Source: Plantago elongata (taxonomy: Eukaryota; Streptophyta; Magnoliopsida; Lamiales; Plantaginaceae). From it: a DNA stretch of 31,640 bases. This document shows positions 10,561 to 22,418 of this stretch, piece after piece. The position numbers and the translations under genes were made by a program. The stretch covers positions 1-31,640 of the forward strand of contig JAYMSP010001481.1 in assembly GCA_036897095.1 (NCBI GenBank). The letters run 5' to 3'. The notes under the pieces were generated by a model that saw nothing but the letters and a program-made list of their open reading frames with translations, was not told where the DNA came from and ran no database searches. Every line of letters begins with the position of its first letter. Position 1 is the first letter of the stretch.

Positions 10561-11940
10561 AGTCAAATTCTTAGATAAGGGTAAGATTTTTCTAAACGAA
10601 TTTTTTTTGGTGTTATAGTTTTAATGGTCTGACCGATGAAATTTTCTATAAAACTGTTGAAACTTCGTCATGATTTTAATAGATTATGTTAGGGTTTTAA
10701 TTTGTTAACATTGAAAGTTTTCATTTACAATTTTAACTTAGTTTATTACTGTTTTATTTGACGATGTGATAGTTCTAATGGGCAAGTATTGTATGTAACC
10801 ATAATTCTATCCAGTTTAGTTAATTTTAAAAGGCGTGTGATGGTTTTAAGAAGTTACATGATAGTTTTATCACGGTCTGTTATTATTTTAAGTAACACTA
10901 AACAAACATTGAATAAGTCAAGTAATGCCATTGAAACATCAATAAACAAGCCTAAATTAAGCTAATTGAGACATATGTCATTACAATTTTGAAATATTCA
11001 GACATTTAAAGGTTTTTAAACATTTATTATCATAGTAAAAAATTTACAACAAATGTTCATTTGATAGTCTTATACATATACAAGTTGAGTTGTTAAAATA
11101 TGCATTTCTTTTCGACTCTTGGTGGTGAACTAATGCTTCTTGCCTTTCATCAAACTCGATGCCATCGTCATCACCTGCTTAAAATATTCTTTAGTTGAGT
11201 TAAAATCATAATAACTATCATTAAAATCATCACATTTGTACTTAAAATAAAATAGGAATATGCAAAACATGTCAAAAATAGTAAAATTGATGCTTAAAAC
11301 CATATAAGTGTCTCTTGAACCAATAATGTTCCCTCTTAAAACTATAATAAATCATGAATATACAACATAAACTAAAATTGATGCTTAAAACCATAACGGT
11401 GACTTAACTATAGCATGCATCTTAAAATTACAACAAAACATTTCCAAACAATCAACTCATAAATATTTCATTAGGAAGATCGATGTTAACGTTTAAAACT
11501 ATAACAATAGGTACTAAAATCATAATGTATGTGCTAAAACTAATAAAATGCATAAAATTTAACACAAGGTTACAACAATAACATTGAAGATTAGTGCATC
11601 ATAAAACTGTAATAGTAACTTTTATAATTACAACAAAGCTAAATAACACAATAAAAATTAAAATTGTAATATTGATACTTAAATATATATTATTGAATAT
11701 TAAAATGAGAACAACACATCTGTAAAACTCAAATCCTAAATAATTCATCAACGTTAAAAGCACCAACGCTGTTGATTAAAACTATAATTATATATCGTAA
11801 ATTTGTATTAAAATAATAATAATAATTCACGTAAAACATTTGATACAAGCTAAAACGTAACTCTTAATGCTTAAAATTATAATATCATCTACTAAAATCA
11901 TAATAATCGCAATAAGCTCTGATTTCATTATTAATAATAT
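10560..11940. repeat. AT-rich block built on a recurring TTAAAACTATAA-like motif
   Basis: A motif close to CTTAAAACCATAA or TTAAAACTATAA recurs every few tens of bases from about 11170 to 11900, for example near 11290, 11335, 11385, 11490, 11780 and 11870. The complementary form (TTATAGTTTTAATG, GATGGTTTTAAG, GATAGTTTTATC) fills 10600-10900. The motif therefore points one way on the left and the other way on the right, like two arms of a decayed inverted structure. Spacing is irregular and no coding signature was seen. It may be the inside of a non-autonomous transposon. Confidence 0.45.
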
Positions 11941-12264
11941 TTCCAAAGTAACAAGCAGTCTTCTAGTCCACATGCAATTAATAGAGCAAAGTGAAACTAA
12001 GGCAAGATAAGACAGAAGGAATTGGTGTATGTCGTGTCGATCTAACAAGTGTTATTTGGCTTCAACAGCTCTCTAATCATTTAATAATAATCTTAATAAC
12101 AATGAGTGCTTCAGAATTTAGATACAGTTTTAGCAGACTAATCTCTCGTCTTACTCCTTCTCTTATCTTTATCCTCTTTCTAATTTCAATGGAAGATCTA
12201 TTCAATACAAATTATTCCATCAAACCAGACCAAAATGACGAAGCAATCGAGAAGGCTGACTCAC

Positions 12265-12360
12265 CAAAGCCGTTGTTAGACATGAGCTGCTTGTTCGCCA
12301 TGATAATACCAACCGAGCTTATCACGTACTTCTCCGCCTCGTTTTCATTCTCAGTATGAC
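12265..12360 (-). pseudogene. URGT: Exon 1 fragment of a URGT-type nucleotide-sugar transporter
   Basis: URGT proteins carry UDP-rhamnose and UDP-galactose into the Golgi for cell-wall pectin synthesis. On the minus strand, 12352 down to 12265 reads ENENEAEKYVISSVGIIMAN followed by KQLMSNNGFG. VISSVGIIMANKQLMS is the hallmark of the first membrane helix of URGT proteins. A consensus donor GTGAGT follows at once (12264-12259), so this is probably a true exon end. No later exon is found downstream in the AT-rich block, and no in-frame ATG precedes it (an ATG near 12385 meets a stop at once). It is therefore a 5' gene remnant that keeps its leader and promoter. Only about 30 residues support the call, but they are distinctive. 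Confidence 0.65.
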
Positions 12361-12507
12361 TGCCTACCAATCGATATCACATTTACACCAGCGGACTGCA
12401 ACGGTGAGAAAGGAGGTGAATATTGGAGGAGACATCTGGTGGGTGATTGTAGAGAGAAAAGATTATTGAGTGGTGTGGATTTAAGAGGGTTTGTGTTTTA
12501 TGTGGGG

Positions 12508-12515
12508 TATTTATA
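12508..12515 (-). promoter_or_regulatory. TATA box of the URGT-like gene remnant
   Basis: The minus strand reads GGTATAAATACCCC, a strong TATA box, about 150 bases upstream of the transporter exon. A pyrimidine-rich leader follows (CTTTTCTCTCTACAATCACC near 12440-12460), as in plant 5' UTRs. Transcription start would be near 12480 (inferred). Confidence 0.5.
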
Positions 12516-12559
12516 CCATTGTTACTAACGGTTTATATGGTTCCAACCGGTTATTTACC

Positions 12560-13641
12560 GTGCAAATTAAATTTTCCATTTTATTATACTTATACTCATA
12601 CCATAAACAAAGAATCAACTGTCGATTTTTCTTCAATAGCACTCCATTAATTGAGTTAATCATGGAGGTCAATCTTATCGATCCAAATTACAAGAATAAT
12701 CTCAGCCCTTAGATCCAAATTAACTTAGCTTGACCAATTTACTCTCCAATAATTCTGAATTATATTAACAAGCACTTAAGCTCTATTATCTTCAACTGAA
12801 ATTTAACTTAATTATAATTTTTATATAATATTTAAATTCAGTTTTATTCAGTCCAGCTCAGTAAATTTCAGAGAACCTTATAAAGTAGCACTATTCCATG
12901 TCTCCATGTAATTCCTTAAGAGTGGGACACTTCCACCAAGCTTATCTCTACACTATCTACTCGAGTTTGATTAGATTATATCTAAAAATATAGATTCAAG
13001 CCTCGACCTAGTTATGCTTAAGATTGAGCTCATAGGGGCTTTGGGTTTGACAACCGTTTATGAAACCCATCTCCAACATGTAGTGTTTTTGGCCACATCC
13101 AACTTCAATTGTTCCTCGTAAACTACTCTTTCAACTTCATCCAATATAAGTTTTACCTCTTGGACTACCCTTTGAAATCATTCAAGTTCGACTTTGCCTC
13201 TTCTAGTGGCTCATCGAACTTCAATTTTGCATCACTCAAACTCTTAGTTCTATCTAATTGCATATTCAAATTCAGCACGCTCAAGTAGAAATGAAGAATA
13301 ACTATATTACCCACGACCCTTTACACCTGTTTTGTATTATTGAAACTTACTTGAACATGAATAATCCCTTTTGGTACTTTATGTACACTCTTACGCGAAC
13401 CAATACGCCTATTCCTACGTGAACCGACTCTCGGCACCAAGAAGAAATAAAATAAGCTGTGCATTGTATAAGGGCAAACAAGATCAGGCCGAAGCCTTAC
13501 TAGTACATTGCAACATGGACCAGTGAAATCAAAACCAGGCATGCATTTCAAAACACAATACTATGTACAATCCTAGGAGCAGAATATCAACATGATATAC
13601 ACCTAGCAGTCGCGGGTCACAAGATTTCTCACAAGCAAACA
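12560..13641. other. Spacer with a possible coiled-coil gene remnant
   Basis: Mostly AT-rich DNA without recognisable genes. On the minus strand about 13293-13165 reads LNMQLDRTKSLSDAKLKFDE and EEAKSNLNDFK, and a second frame nearby (13160-13080) reads VVQEVKLILDEVERVVYEEQ. Both have a coiled-coil look, suggesting a frameshifted remnant of one gene, but the family was not recognised. The stretch next to the LRR gene (13321-13641) was searched for that gene's missing carboxyl exons and none was seen. Confidence 0.25.
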
Positions 13642-16600
13642 TCACTTCTCATTATAATCTGATTTATTCTGGACATGGCAATTACACGCAATATTATAAT
13701 TGTCATTTACCCCAGAACCAGCCACATTTAAGTTGAGTAAAGTCTCAATAATCCCATCTTTTCCATCAATGGTCGATTTGATACCGGAATTACTTCCACT
13801 GCAATGTGTGTTGTGACGTTCAATGTTCTCATTTTCTTCTGCTGTAATGGATTCCCACAGGCCACCTGGGCAGCAGATTCCATTTCCTTGATACTCCATA
13901 TGACTTGTGTTTTGCAGGTTATCACTGGTCTTCTGTGTCGTATCAGTGTCACCATGAACTTCCTCCTCTGGTAAACATATCATTCTTCTCCTAGGTTTCC
14001 TTCGATATCTTTTATTCTCCAGCCGATCAGTTTCTCCATTCAGACCATCAGGAAACTCGTAGGTTTGGAGGGCATCTATAAAGCTATCTCTGCCAGTATG
14101 TGATGAGACTTCATATTTTCTACCTTCAGTTGTACAAAGGCTCCCTTCATCATATATATTGTCAGTATTTTCTTGAGAAGATGCAGGGAGGAAGCTGGTC
14201 GTACTCCCGCCACACAAATTGCCAATAAGAGCTTGATCAATCAGATTCATGTAAGGGCCACGTTCTGCAGAATCATCTTCGCCACAACTTGTACTGCTCT
14301 CAGTGGATGCCACTGACAATGATTCAACAGAAAGCTGTAGAAATTCTTCTTCCAAGTCTTGGCGTCTATGTAAAATGTCCTCTTGGTAGTGAGGGGGGGA
14401 TCCTGGGCAAGTTAGCGAAGTGTGCGAACCAGTAATATTACTAATCATGGATGAAGGGGATATTGCATTCTTGGAATTCGAATTATGCCCAGTAAAGACT
14501 GGGTATGAATTATACTCGGTGCCTTGGGTATCAGGACGTGCATGCCCCTCACTGTTTAAGAACCTTGGTTCTTCCTCAGGCACGGTCAAATCTTTTACAG
14601 CAGACCGAAACCCACCTACATGTCCCCAGGAAAAGTTTGAAGCTGCTTCTGTAATTTGATCAAAGTGTCGGTGGACACTGATAACCGTTGATGTATCAGC
14701 AAAGGAGGTTTCAGACTCCAGCATTATTGTGCTGCTCTCATCCCCAGAATGCTGAACAGAGTCTGAAATATATCGCGAACTCTCACCAAGATCCTCGTAA
14801 TGTTTCCCACTTGCTGATTGAATATCTTTACTGTTATTTAAAATACGGTTTCTATGTTTACTACAGCCAGCAACATCTTCAGATGTCTGTTCCATCCATT
14901 CTTTGAATTCTCGTAACCATTGGGCAGAGCGTTCTCTTTTCATAGATTCAATTCTTTTCATCAAATCCTCTACTTCTGCTTCCTCGCCTGTAACACAATT
15001 CTCCTCTTTGCTCTGCAACTCATTATCACAGGTTATAGAATCTTGGTCTGAATTTGTAAGAGCGTTCTGTTCTTCACTCTCGATACTGACAAGACGTGAT
15101 ATCCTCTTCTGAAATCAAAACAACCAGAGATGCTAAGAATATGATGAAAAAAATCAAAACTACTAAAGAATGAAAGAAAGCAATTTTGTTTGCATAAGGT
15201 TTGTAATTGCGACTATGAATCAAAGCTTAGTAACAATGAAACCTACCTTTTTTCTGTTCATCATGCCTTCCAAATCAGTATCGTCTCTAACAGGCGAATA
15301 AAATCCAAAGCTAGCAGGCTGCTTCTGCCTGCTTGCAACTATAACTTGCCGCTTCCAGAACTCACTTGCGGAAATTCTCTCATCGTCCAGTAAAACCTAT
15401 TGCATATGCAACATGAAAGTTCAATGTTAGTTACTGGTAACAGGTGACACACATATTCTGATCTCTCGATTTGTCTCTTTTCTGATGACGTTTCTTTATC
15501 TTTTTTTGGATTTTCAGGTGATGCTATCTCACTTCCAACTAGCCAGAGCCTAAAATACAGATTAGTGCAAGCAAACCAATAACTTACTTCCTCAGGATTT
15601 GAAAAGAAGCTAAACACTTGGGCTCGAAACCATCTGGCACAACAAAGAGGATTTCCATCCAACCATAAATTCTGAAGAGATGGAAGACCAGCAAGGATCT
15701 CTAGCTCAGAAAAATTTGAAATAATATTGTAAGAGACATCAAGCCCCTCAAGAGACTTCAATTTTTCAATCCCATGCAATGTTGTCAAAGCGTTGTTCCT
15801 CAGCACAAGTTTAACAATTTGGCAAGACACCTGCATAAACATAAAATTAATGAATGAGATGATTCCATAACCTGCAACATACAAGCATTTGAATTACATA
15901 TGAAACCCCAGATAAACTACGAATTACATCTACGTCCCTGAGACGGTGTTATGGAGACACTAAAAGAGATGGACAAACATTACAATCATGTCCAATAACA
16001 TTATAGGTTTTATTAAGAACATCGGTGATAACACATCTTCCAAGACTTTGTGCTGAAAGAGAAAGGAAGAAAAAGCTTTTGTAATTCAATCATTTATGAC
16101 ATAATTAAGTTTCGCTTATATTGTATCTGATGGTCATGAACATGCTGTTTCATATTTGCAGAGCCAAGTATGTGTGAAGCATATGTAGAATTTTCACAAA
16201 TTTAATTCTAAGCACATCAAGCATGCAACTGTGTCTCAAGCTCAGTCCCTTCAGCCACCATTACATACTTGTTCGGGATTTGTTTATCAAAGAACTAGAA
16301 ACACATACGAACGACCTCAAGTTTATACTAATAGAATTAAAAGCCCAAGACAAGTAAGAATTTACATTGAAGTCGGGAGATTAATCTTATTGAAACAAAA
16401 GCTGTTGTCGCTGTTTTTCAGAAAGAAAACAAATGAGAAAAAGTGGGTAAAGAGGGAAGAAAAAGAAATAAGATTAAAGCTAGCCATTCTCCACCGGTCC
16501 ACCCTTTGTTTGTTTGTTCCATTATCCGGCAAGTGGAAACTTTAGGAATTTCATATATGCTAAAAAATCATGTTTTTTGGGTTTAAAAGTTATGGTTTGT

Positions 16601-19600
16601 TTTGTGAATTCAGTTTATCCTTGACATTCTGTAAAGTTTATGTTAAATATGTTATCTACTGCTAAGAATGTCTCACGAAAGTAAACGACAGCAAAAAAAT
16701 GTGTGTTAATGGACTCAACATGGCCATCATTGCTGGGAATTGTCTAAACTTAAACTTCCCTTTTTTGGCACTCCAAACCAGTAAAAGGAACATAGTTATT
16801 CCTAACAATTTTTTATTATTTCTCCTTCCTACTTTATCCCATCTTTCATACATTATCACTCACTTACCAATGTATCAAAAAATATATAGTATAAATGTAT
16901 AATATACCGAACAATTTTTAAATCAATCTTGCTAGATTAAAGTATCTACTTGGGAAGATATTAATGGAAGGGGGAGTATGTCCATATGTTAATCATCCAG
17001 AGAGGAATGTATTATTCATTCTGCAAGTATACATTAGCTCTGGCATAAGAAACTGACTTAGCCAATCATAATACCATCTTTGAAAAGTTTTCTTCTCGAT
17101 TTTCTTGATTGATTCACACTTTCATACAAGTCATGTTTCTACTGACGGTAATAATTCACCTGAAGCACCTACCAACACTAATTTTTTATTAAGAATTTAC
17201 AGAATTCATTCGTTTTCTTTTCATGATCAAGGCATTACAAAATAATCACATTCTTAATTAATTACAGCTGGCTAACATTTCTAAACTTATTCGAGTAAAT
17301 TGCCACACGTCCCCATTTCTCTATTTTATTAGAGCACTTGTAATAGTTTGTTCAGAACTTTCAAATACTTAATTGATACAAAAAATGTAAAGCAATCACT
17401 AATACATCAGAAAACCAAAACCCTATACTGTACTCGGCTGACCAAAAGTTATGAAAAATGTTTAGGGGATCATTATATATGCGCACACAAAAATAAAGCC
17501 CTGAACTAATTTCAGTATTATTTTTTTTCACCAGAAGGATTCACATTTCTAATGATGTGCACCAAAACCTTTATAATTAATTTTTTTATTAACTAATTTT
17601 TAATATGAGATGGGGGATTTGATTTGATATGTAATATAGGACAATTTAACTTGTCTATGAAGAGGGTGTAAAGATTATATAGGAGGAATTATACGCTAAT
17701 TTGGGGGGGAGATTTTTTGAGGTCCGCTACAGATGCTGATACTATCATTGGGTAGCAGAAGGCTCATGACAAAACATATATGTGCTAACAATAACATAAT
17801 TAATATAGAGAATTCTGGTGGTGAACACACAGCAATATTTAAATAACCACCTTTAAACTATGGATACTTGCTAGTAACAGTTCTGGAAAAACTGCAACAG
17901 ATCATTTTGATACTTAACAAAGCTGGCATCATTCAGCGCTGCAACACAAGTTGCTCGTATTGTATTTCCATGTGACAATCTTACCAAAAAATTAAGGGTT
18001 TAGCATTAACCTAACTTTATTACACAAGTCATACGAACTTGGATACTAGAGAATGATTTCAAGCATACAAAGTAATTCCTAAAGCTTCACTCGCCTGATT
18101 ATGGACGAAAGAAAGAAAGGGGTGGAGATGGTCATCTTTATTCTTTCTTCTTTTCCTTAATTTCTCCTCTATGTTTTCTTCGTATCCATGGGCTTTGTTC
18201 CAGTTGGAAGATTAGTCTTAAATCTAGATCTTAATCAACCTGGCCCAGTATCCAACTTTTAACTCTCATAAATTTTAAGGTATTACGCTATATGCGGTAA
18301 GCGTTACTTGATTTAATTATTCTCCTGAAATCTGCAATTACTACGAATGACTCAGAACGAAAAGTTTCAGAGAGTTTCCCCAATATCCCAAAATGAGTAA
18401 CATTAACAGAACTTCATGAAATAAAACATAGATATTGTCGGAAATCAAAATTGCATTTGAAACGCAGAGGTTTGCATATGGAGACAATTAAGAATCTAAC
18501 AAAACAATTCATATGACACTTCTCAGAAACAACACCAGCAATAAATCAAACATATATACTCCCTCCGTCCCAAACTCAACTTCCCGCTTTCACTTATTGG
18601 CCGTTCCAAACGCAACTTCCCCTTCTTAATTTGGAGAGTTATACCCCACTATCATTATAATAATACTACCTATACTACTTTATTTAACAACGGTTCACAC
18701 TCTATCATATACTATATCCCCTCTCTTTCCTACTTTATTCTCATCTCTCCTACTTTATCTATTCTTTTCTTAAAACCTGTACCGGAACCAATGAGAAGTT
18801 GAGTCCAGGGCGGAGGGAGTATACTATAATAAAATTAAAAGAAGAAAGAAAGGTTCTACATTGCACTTCGAATTCCGTGGATGGCCATGTTTTGTAAAGA
18901 AGTTCAGAATATTTTAATCAAATGGATGATCTATCAATATTTCATGAAAACTGGCAACTTTTTGAGTTAATATTGGCAAATTTTCGAGTTCTATTTACTT
19001 GGGATTAACCAAAGGATACCGTATTTACACTTCTCTCCAATATAACTTTGTATTTTGCAACGTGACACATATTGTTCAATTATGATGCAACGTGTCATAA
19101 CTCATGAGGTACCTATCTTGGACAAGTCATAAAAAAGTACAAAACTCAGGCACCGTCAACTTAGGGACACACAAGCAGCTAAGCTATTGAATCTCTGTTT
19201 TAGAACAGAGGATGTTAAATGGGTGACTTGGATGCAGGCAGCACTAAGGTGTCGGATGGCTCGCAAGCCATATTGACAAAAAATCATGTGGGCTGCCGCT
19301 GGGCGCCGAGTATAAACTAGCTTGGTCATTGGATGGTCAGGTAGTGCATCTAAGTAGACAGCAGCATGATTCACTGAACCAATAAAATCTTTAACTATGA
19401 AGTACCCGGCATTTCATTATTTTTCTCATGATGCAAAACAAGTATCATCATAACATGTCTGCAGAGAAGTCACATCATTCTTTGATGTACTTTAATTTAG
19501 GATCGACAAAATTATAGCTTTTTATTTCACTTTTGAGGTCACATTGGGTATTAATAGGCGCTTTGCAGCCTTGCTGACTCTTTCTTAAGTCAAGGGTATC

Positions 19601-22240
19601 AGAGAAGATGAGAATAGTGTAAGGAAAACCTAAATAGCAAACTATGGCAGCCAACGATTCCAATTGGTCTGCACACTTTAATGCATGCAGAACACAAGTG
19701 CTGTGAATCTCTCATCGATGTCTTCTTCTGCTTTCCCTATCTAACAAGATTAACTAGGGACTCTTCTATACTCACAGACTAGCAAAGAATTTATAAGCTA
19801 ACATGAACTCGAAGATCTTAGCTCTTAAACCAAGTGATAAACAAAGTATATGGACCTAACCAAAGGTTGTCCGAAATTGGAGATTAATAATATTATAACT
19901 GTCCAAAACAGGCCGTCAGTAATACTTCCTCCGTCCCGTCCTAAGCTTCCCCAACACTTTTTGGGTTCACAAAATAAGACAAGAGTACTTTTTCATAAAA
20001 TAATGAGACAAGAGTACTTTTGTTTATAACCAAGTGGCATGAGATGTAATTTTGAGCTATTGTAGAAATATTCTAATGTTAAAGTTGGACTAAAAATGGA
20101 TACAAATGGAAATGGGAAGCTTTAATCGGGACAACAAAAATGGCAAAGTGGGAAGCTTAGGACGGGACGGAGGAAGTACAATTTAAAATGTTTAAAGTAA
20201 TACAATTTAAGAAGTCCAAGATTTGATACAGATAGACTGAAAAGTTTTGTTAGTTGTTACTCTTATAATGGAGGTTTAAGAAACATATTTTTACCTGACT
20301 AGTGACTACCATTGCACATCTCTACTTCAAGTTGACATCGCGATAATTTAATGGACATATCTATAAAACCAACCAAACCAGCTAAGCCTTTTATACCAAT
20401 AAAAATGGGGTAGACTACATGAACCAATAATAGTCATGCCGTATCATGTGAAGCAATCAGACTTCTCCAAGTATATATCTCTCTTATTAAACAGTCATTT
20501 ATTTCCTTTGCTTCAATATCTATACGTGTAACTTCTAACCAAGTCTTCTTCGACTGCCCACGTGCTCTTCTAAGAGGCCCTAAACCTAACAACTCTATTC
20601 ACCTAACTTAATGAAAGTATCTATAACCTACAAATTACGCTGTCAGATCCCCATAAAATACAACAGTATTCCGAACGGGTGCAAATGATACGGAAACACG
20701 AATTACTTGCAGAGCTCAGTAAAATTTCTAACCTCTTAAAGATACAATATTTTGCAATATTTATTAGGTTACCTGACTTAATGACACAATATTTCGCAAG
20801 CTATTAAATCCCAGATCAAGGTGCTTCAGCTTGATGCATTTGCGGAGATTATCAACCTTTGCAAACTTGTTCCTACTAAGATCAAGGGTTTCAACAACCG
20901 GAAGTAGCTGCAAGGACTCATCCATGAGAACTAGTCCATTCAATGCGCACGAAACAAAGGACAACCGGTTCCACTGCGGTGAGTCCTTTATTTCAGCAAT
21001 TCTACTGACAAAAACATGCCGCAGTGCATCCTACACAGATCGCAAAGGAGAAGAATGAAAATGTTAATTGTCAATAAAGAAGCATAAGAGCTGACAATCA
21101 ACAGTAAATCACCATTGCTAGCTTCCCATGCATGAATTTAGAAAGGCGGAAATAAGAACAGAAGAAAGAGAATGAGTCATACGTCCAGATCATCAATCAA
21201 CGAAAAATCCTCAACTGGACAGGTAGACATTTCTTACCATGCCATATCCAAAATCACATGTATGAATTGCACTGATGGGAGGGGGGGCAAGCACAAAAAT
21301 GAGAAAAAGTGATATTTAGGAGCATCAATCAACCACTATTCCTCGACTAGAAATTCCTACTATATCATATCTAAATTCTCCATTTCCTACAACAACTGGA
21401 CCAAACTGAAAACAATATACTCATCATTTTAAAACAAAAACTATTCCTCTTCAATACGACAAAGGACATAAGTTTAAAGACAAACAGAGGGCACGACAAA
21501 CGACATTTGTTGAAACAACAAATATCTGTTAATAAGACAAACAATTAGGGACTAGTGACTTGGAGTGCTGACATTTCAGCTTCCCCAGCGTAATATGTGA
21601 ATGTTGGAATGATGAGAAAACGGAAACTAAGAGTAGAATGAATCAATCAATACTCTTCAACCAGATAAGACAGTTCTTACTATAACATATACTTCTAAAT
21701 TCCTCCATTTTAAGTACAACAACTACACCAAATGGAAAATAAACACATTCATCATTTCCACACAAGGTAAATTGAAATCAAAATCAACAAACTACTCACA
21801 GTAGAGTTATGACAGATCAACTTCTCAAGCGTAAAGCTGAGCTCCAACAACCCTTTCGCTTGCGAAGATGACAAATCACACCCTCTGAGCTCCAAAACCT
21901 TCAAGTTCCCAAACGGCAAGAGAAACAAAGGCGTAGGATCCCTCGCCGGAGACGGCAGCACCGAAACCAGCTTCAAGGAAGGAATAAGCCTGAGAATCCT
22001 CCTGAGCTGCTCAAGCGCGCGGTGATCGCCCAAATCGGAGACGTAAGCACGCAAATAATCAACTGGAGCTCCGGCAAGCAAGCTCTCGAGCTCGGCCAGC
22101 GCCTCGAGCCTGGACTGCACGTATCGGAGACCAACGGGGTTGAGTTTGAGAACCGAAGAGCCTTCGATGAGTTTCTCCGCTTGAGTTTCGACGAATTTGA
22201 CGAGTGATTCGAGGTATTGGTCGCCGGTTACGATCGCCAT
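13642..22240 (-). CDS. SDS22-type leucine-rich-repeat protein, plant STK11IP-like family
   Basis: Five exons with GT-AG borders and phase 0 joints: 22240-21800, 21030-20773, 15830-15588, 15396-15247 and 15108-13642. The product is about 852 residues. It starts MAIVTGDQYLESLVKFVETQ and contains PVDYLRAYVSDLGDHRALEQ. SDS22-like LRRs span about residues 110-310 (LKVLELRGCDL, VVETLDLSRNKFAKVDNL, LKHLDLGFNSLRNIVSL, LVLRNNALTTLHGIEKLKSL, GLDVSYNIISNFSELE, LPSLQNLWLDGNPLC), followed by EFWKRQVIVASRQKQPASFG and an acidic Ser-rich tail with a short helix (EVEDLMKRIESMKRERSAQW). Plant relatives are annotated as STK11-interacting-protein-like; their role is poorly known, and a scaffold function is inferred from the LRRs. 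I recall relatives being some 250 residues longer. Here the frame stops just after QNKSDYNEK, beside transposon-rich DNA, so the carboxyl end may be lost. Confidence 0.88.
16740..16978. mobile_element. Possible decayed Stowaway-like MITE
   Basis: The right end reads TTAATGGAAGGGGGAGTA, like a worn GGGACGGAGGGAGTA terminus followed by TA. Inside, CTCCTTCCTACTTTATCCCATC at 16820-16842 resembles TCCTACTTTATTCTCATC in the intact MITE at 18559. A clear left end is not seen, so the left boundary is a guess. Confidence 0.35.
18559..18819. mobile_element. Stowaway-type MITE in LRR-gene intron
   Basis: A 261-bp element flanked by TA (18557-18558 and 18820-18821). The left end CTCCCTCCGTCCCAAACTCA is matched on the other strand by CTCCCTCCGCCCTGGACTCA, and both continue ACTTC. 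Ends are near the Stowaway consensus. It is non-coding, with pyrimidine-rich CCTACTTTATTCTCATCTC inside. Confidence 0.93.
19925..20176. mobile_element. Stowaway-like MITE with near-perfect inverted ends
   Basis: A 252-bp element flanked by TA (19923-19924 and 20177-20178). The left end is CTTCCTCCGTCCCGTCCTAA, continuing GCTTCCC, and the right end is its exact inverse over about 27 bases. Inner arms repeat GACAAGAGTACTTTT twice (about 19980-20030). The clean TIRs suggest a fairly recent insertion, younger than the one at 1394. Confidence 0.93.
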
Positions 22241-22249
22241 GGGATGGAA

Positions 22250-22265
22250 TTAGGGTTAGGGTTAA
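22250..22265 (-). promoter_or_regulatory. Telo-box repeat in the 5' leader of the LRR gene
   Basis: On the minus strand the leader just before the ATG (22240) reads TTAACCCTAACCCTAA, two overlapping AAACCCTAA-type telo-boxes. In plants this motif near transcription starts goes with genes active in dividing cells and translation. Ten bases separate it from the start codon, so it lies in the 5' UTR. Confidence 0.6.
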
Positions 22266-22418
22266 TGAGGGTTTGAAAATGGGGGTTTGGGAGGAATCGA
22301 AGGAGAAAGGATCATGGCTGTGACTCTGTGACCGAGTTTGATCTGAGATGCAGCAGGGTGGCAATTATTGATTGGGGTGTGTAGTCTAATCATGGAAACG
22401 ATGGATACGTGGCGACTA

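Larger units (their letters stand above)
15831..20772 (-). other. 4.9-kb second intron of the LRR gene
   Basis: The intron runs from GTAACC (20772) to ATGCAG (15831) and splits the LRR domain between SLSQ and VSCQIVKL. Besides the two clear MITEs and one possible decayed MITE listed separately, it holds AT-rich sequence and an odd GC-richer patch at 19150-19375. No internal exon or host gene was recognised; the short open frames have no family signature. Confidence 0.75.

Noticed and set aside
16231-16545. Plus-strand 104-codon open frame inside the large LRR-gene intron
   Set aside because: Low-complexity, Lys/Arg-rich end and no family signature; intronic and antisense to the host gene.
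22250-22265. Interstitial telomeric repeat marking an old chromosome end
   Set aside because: Only about two TTAGGG-like units are present, directly before a start codon; a telo-box explains them better.
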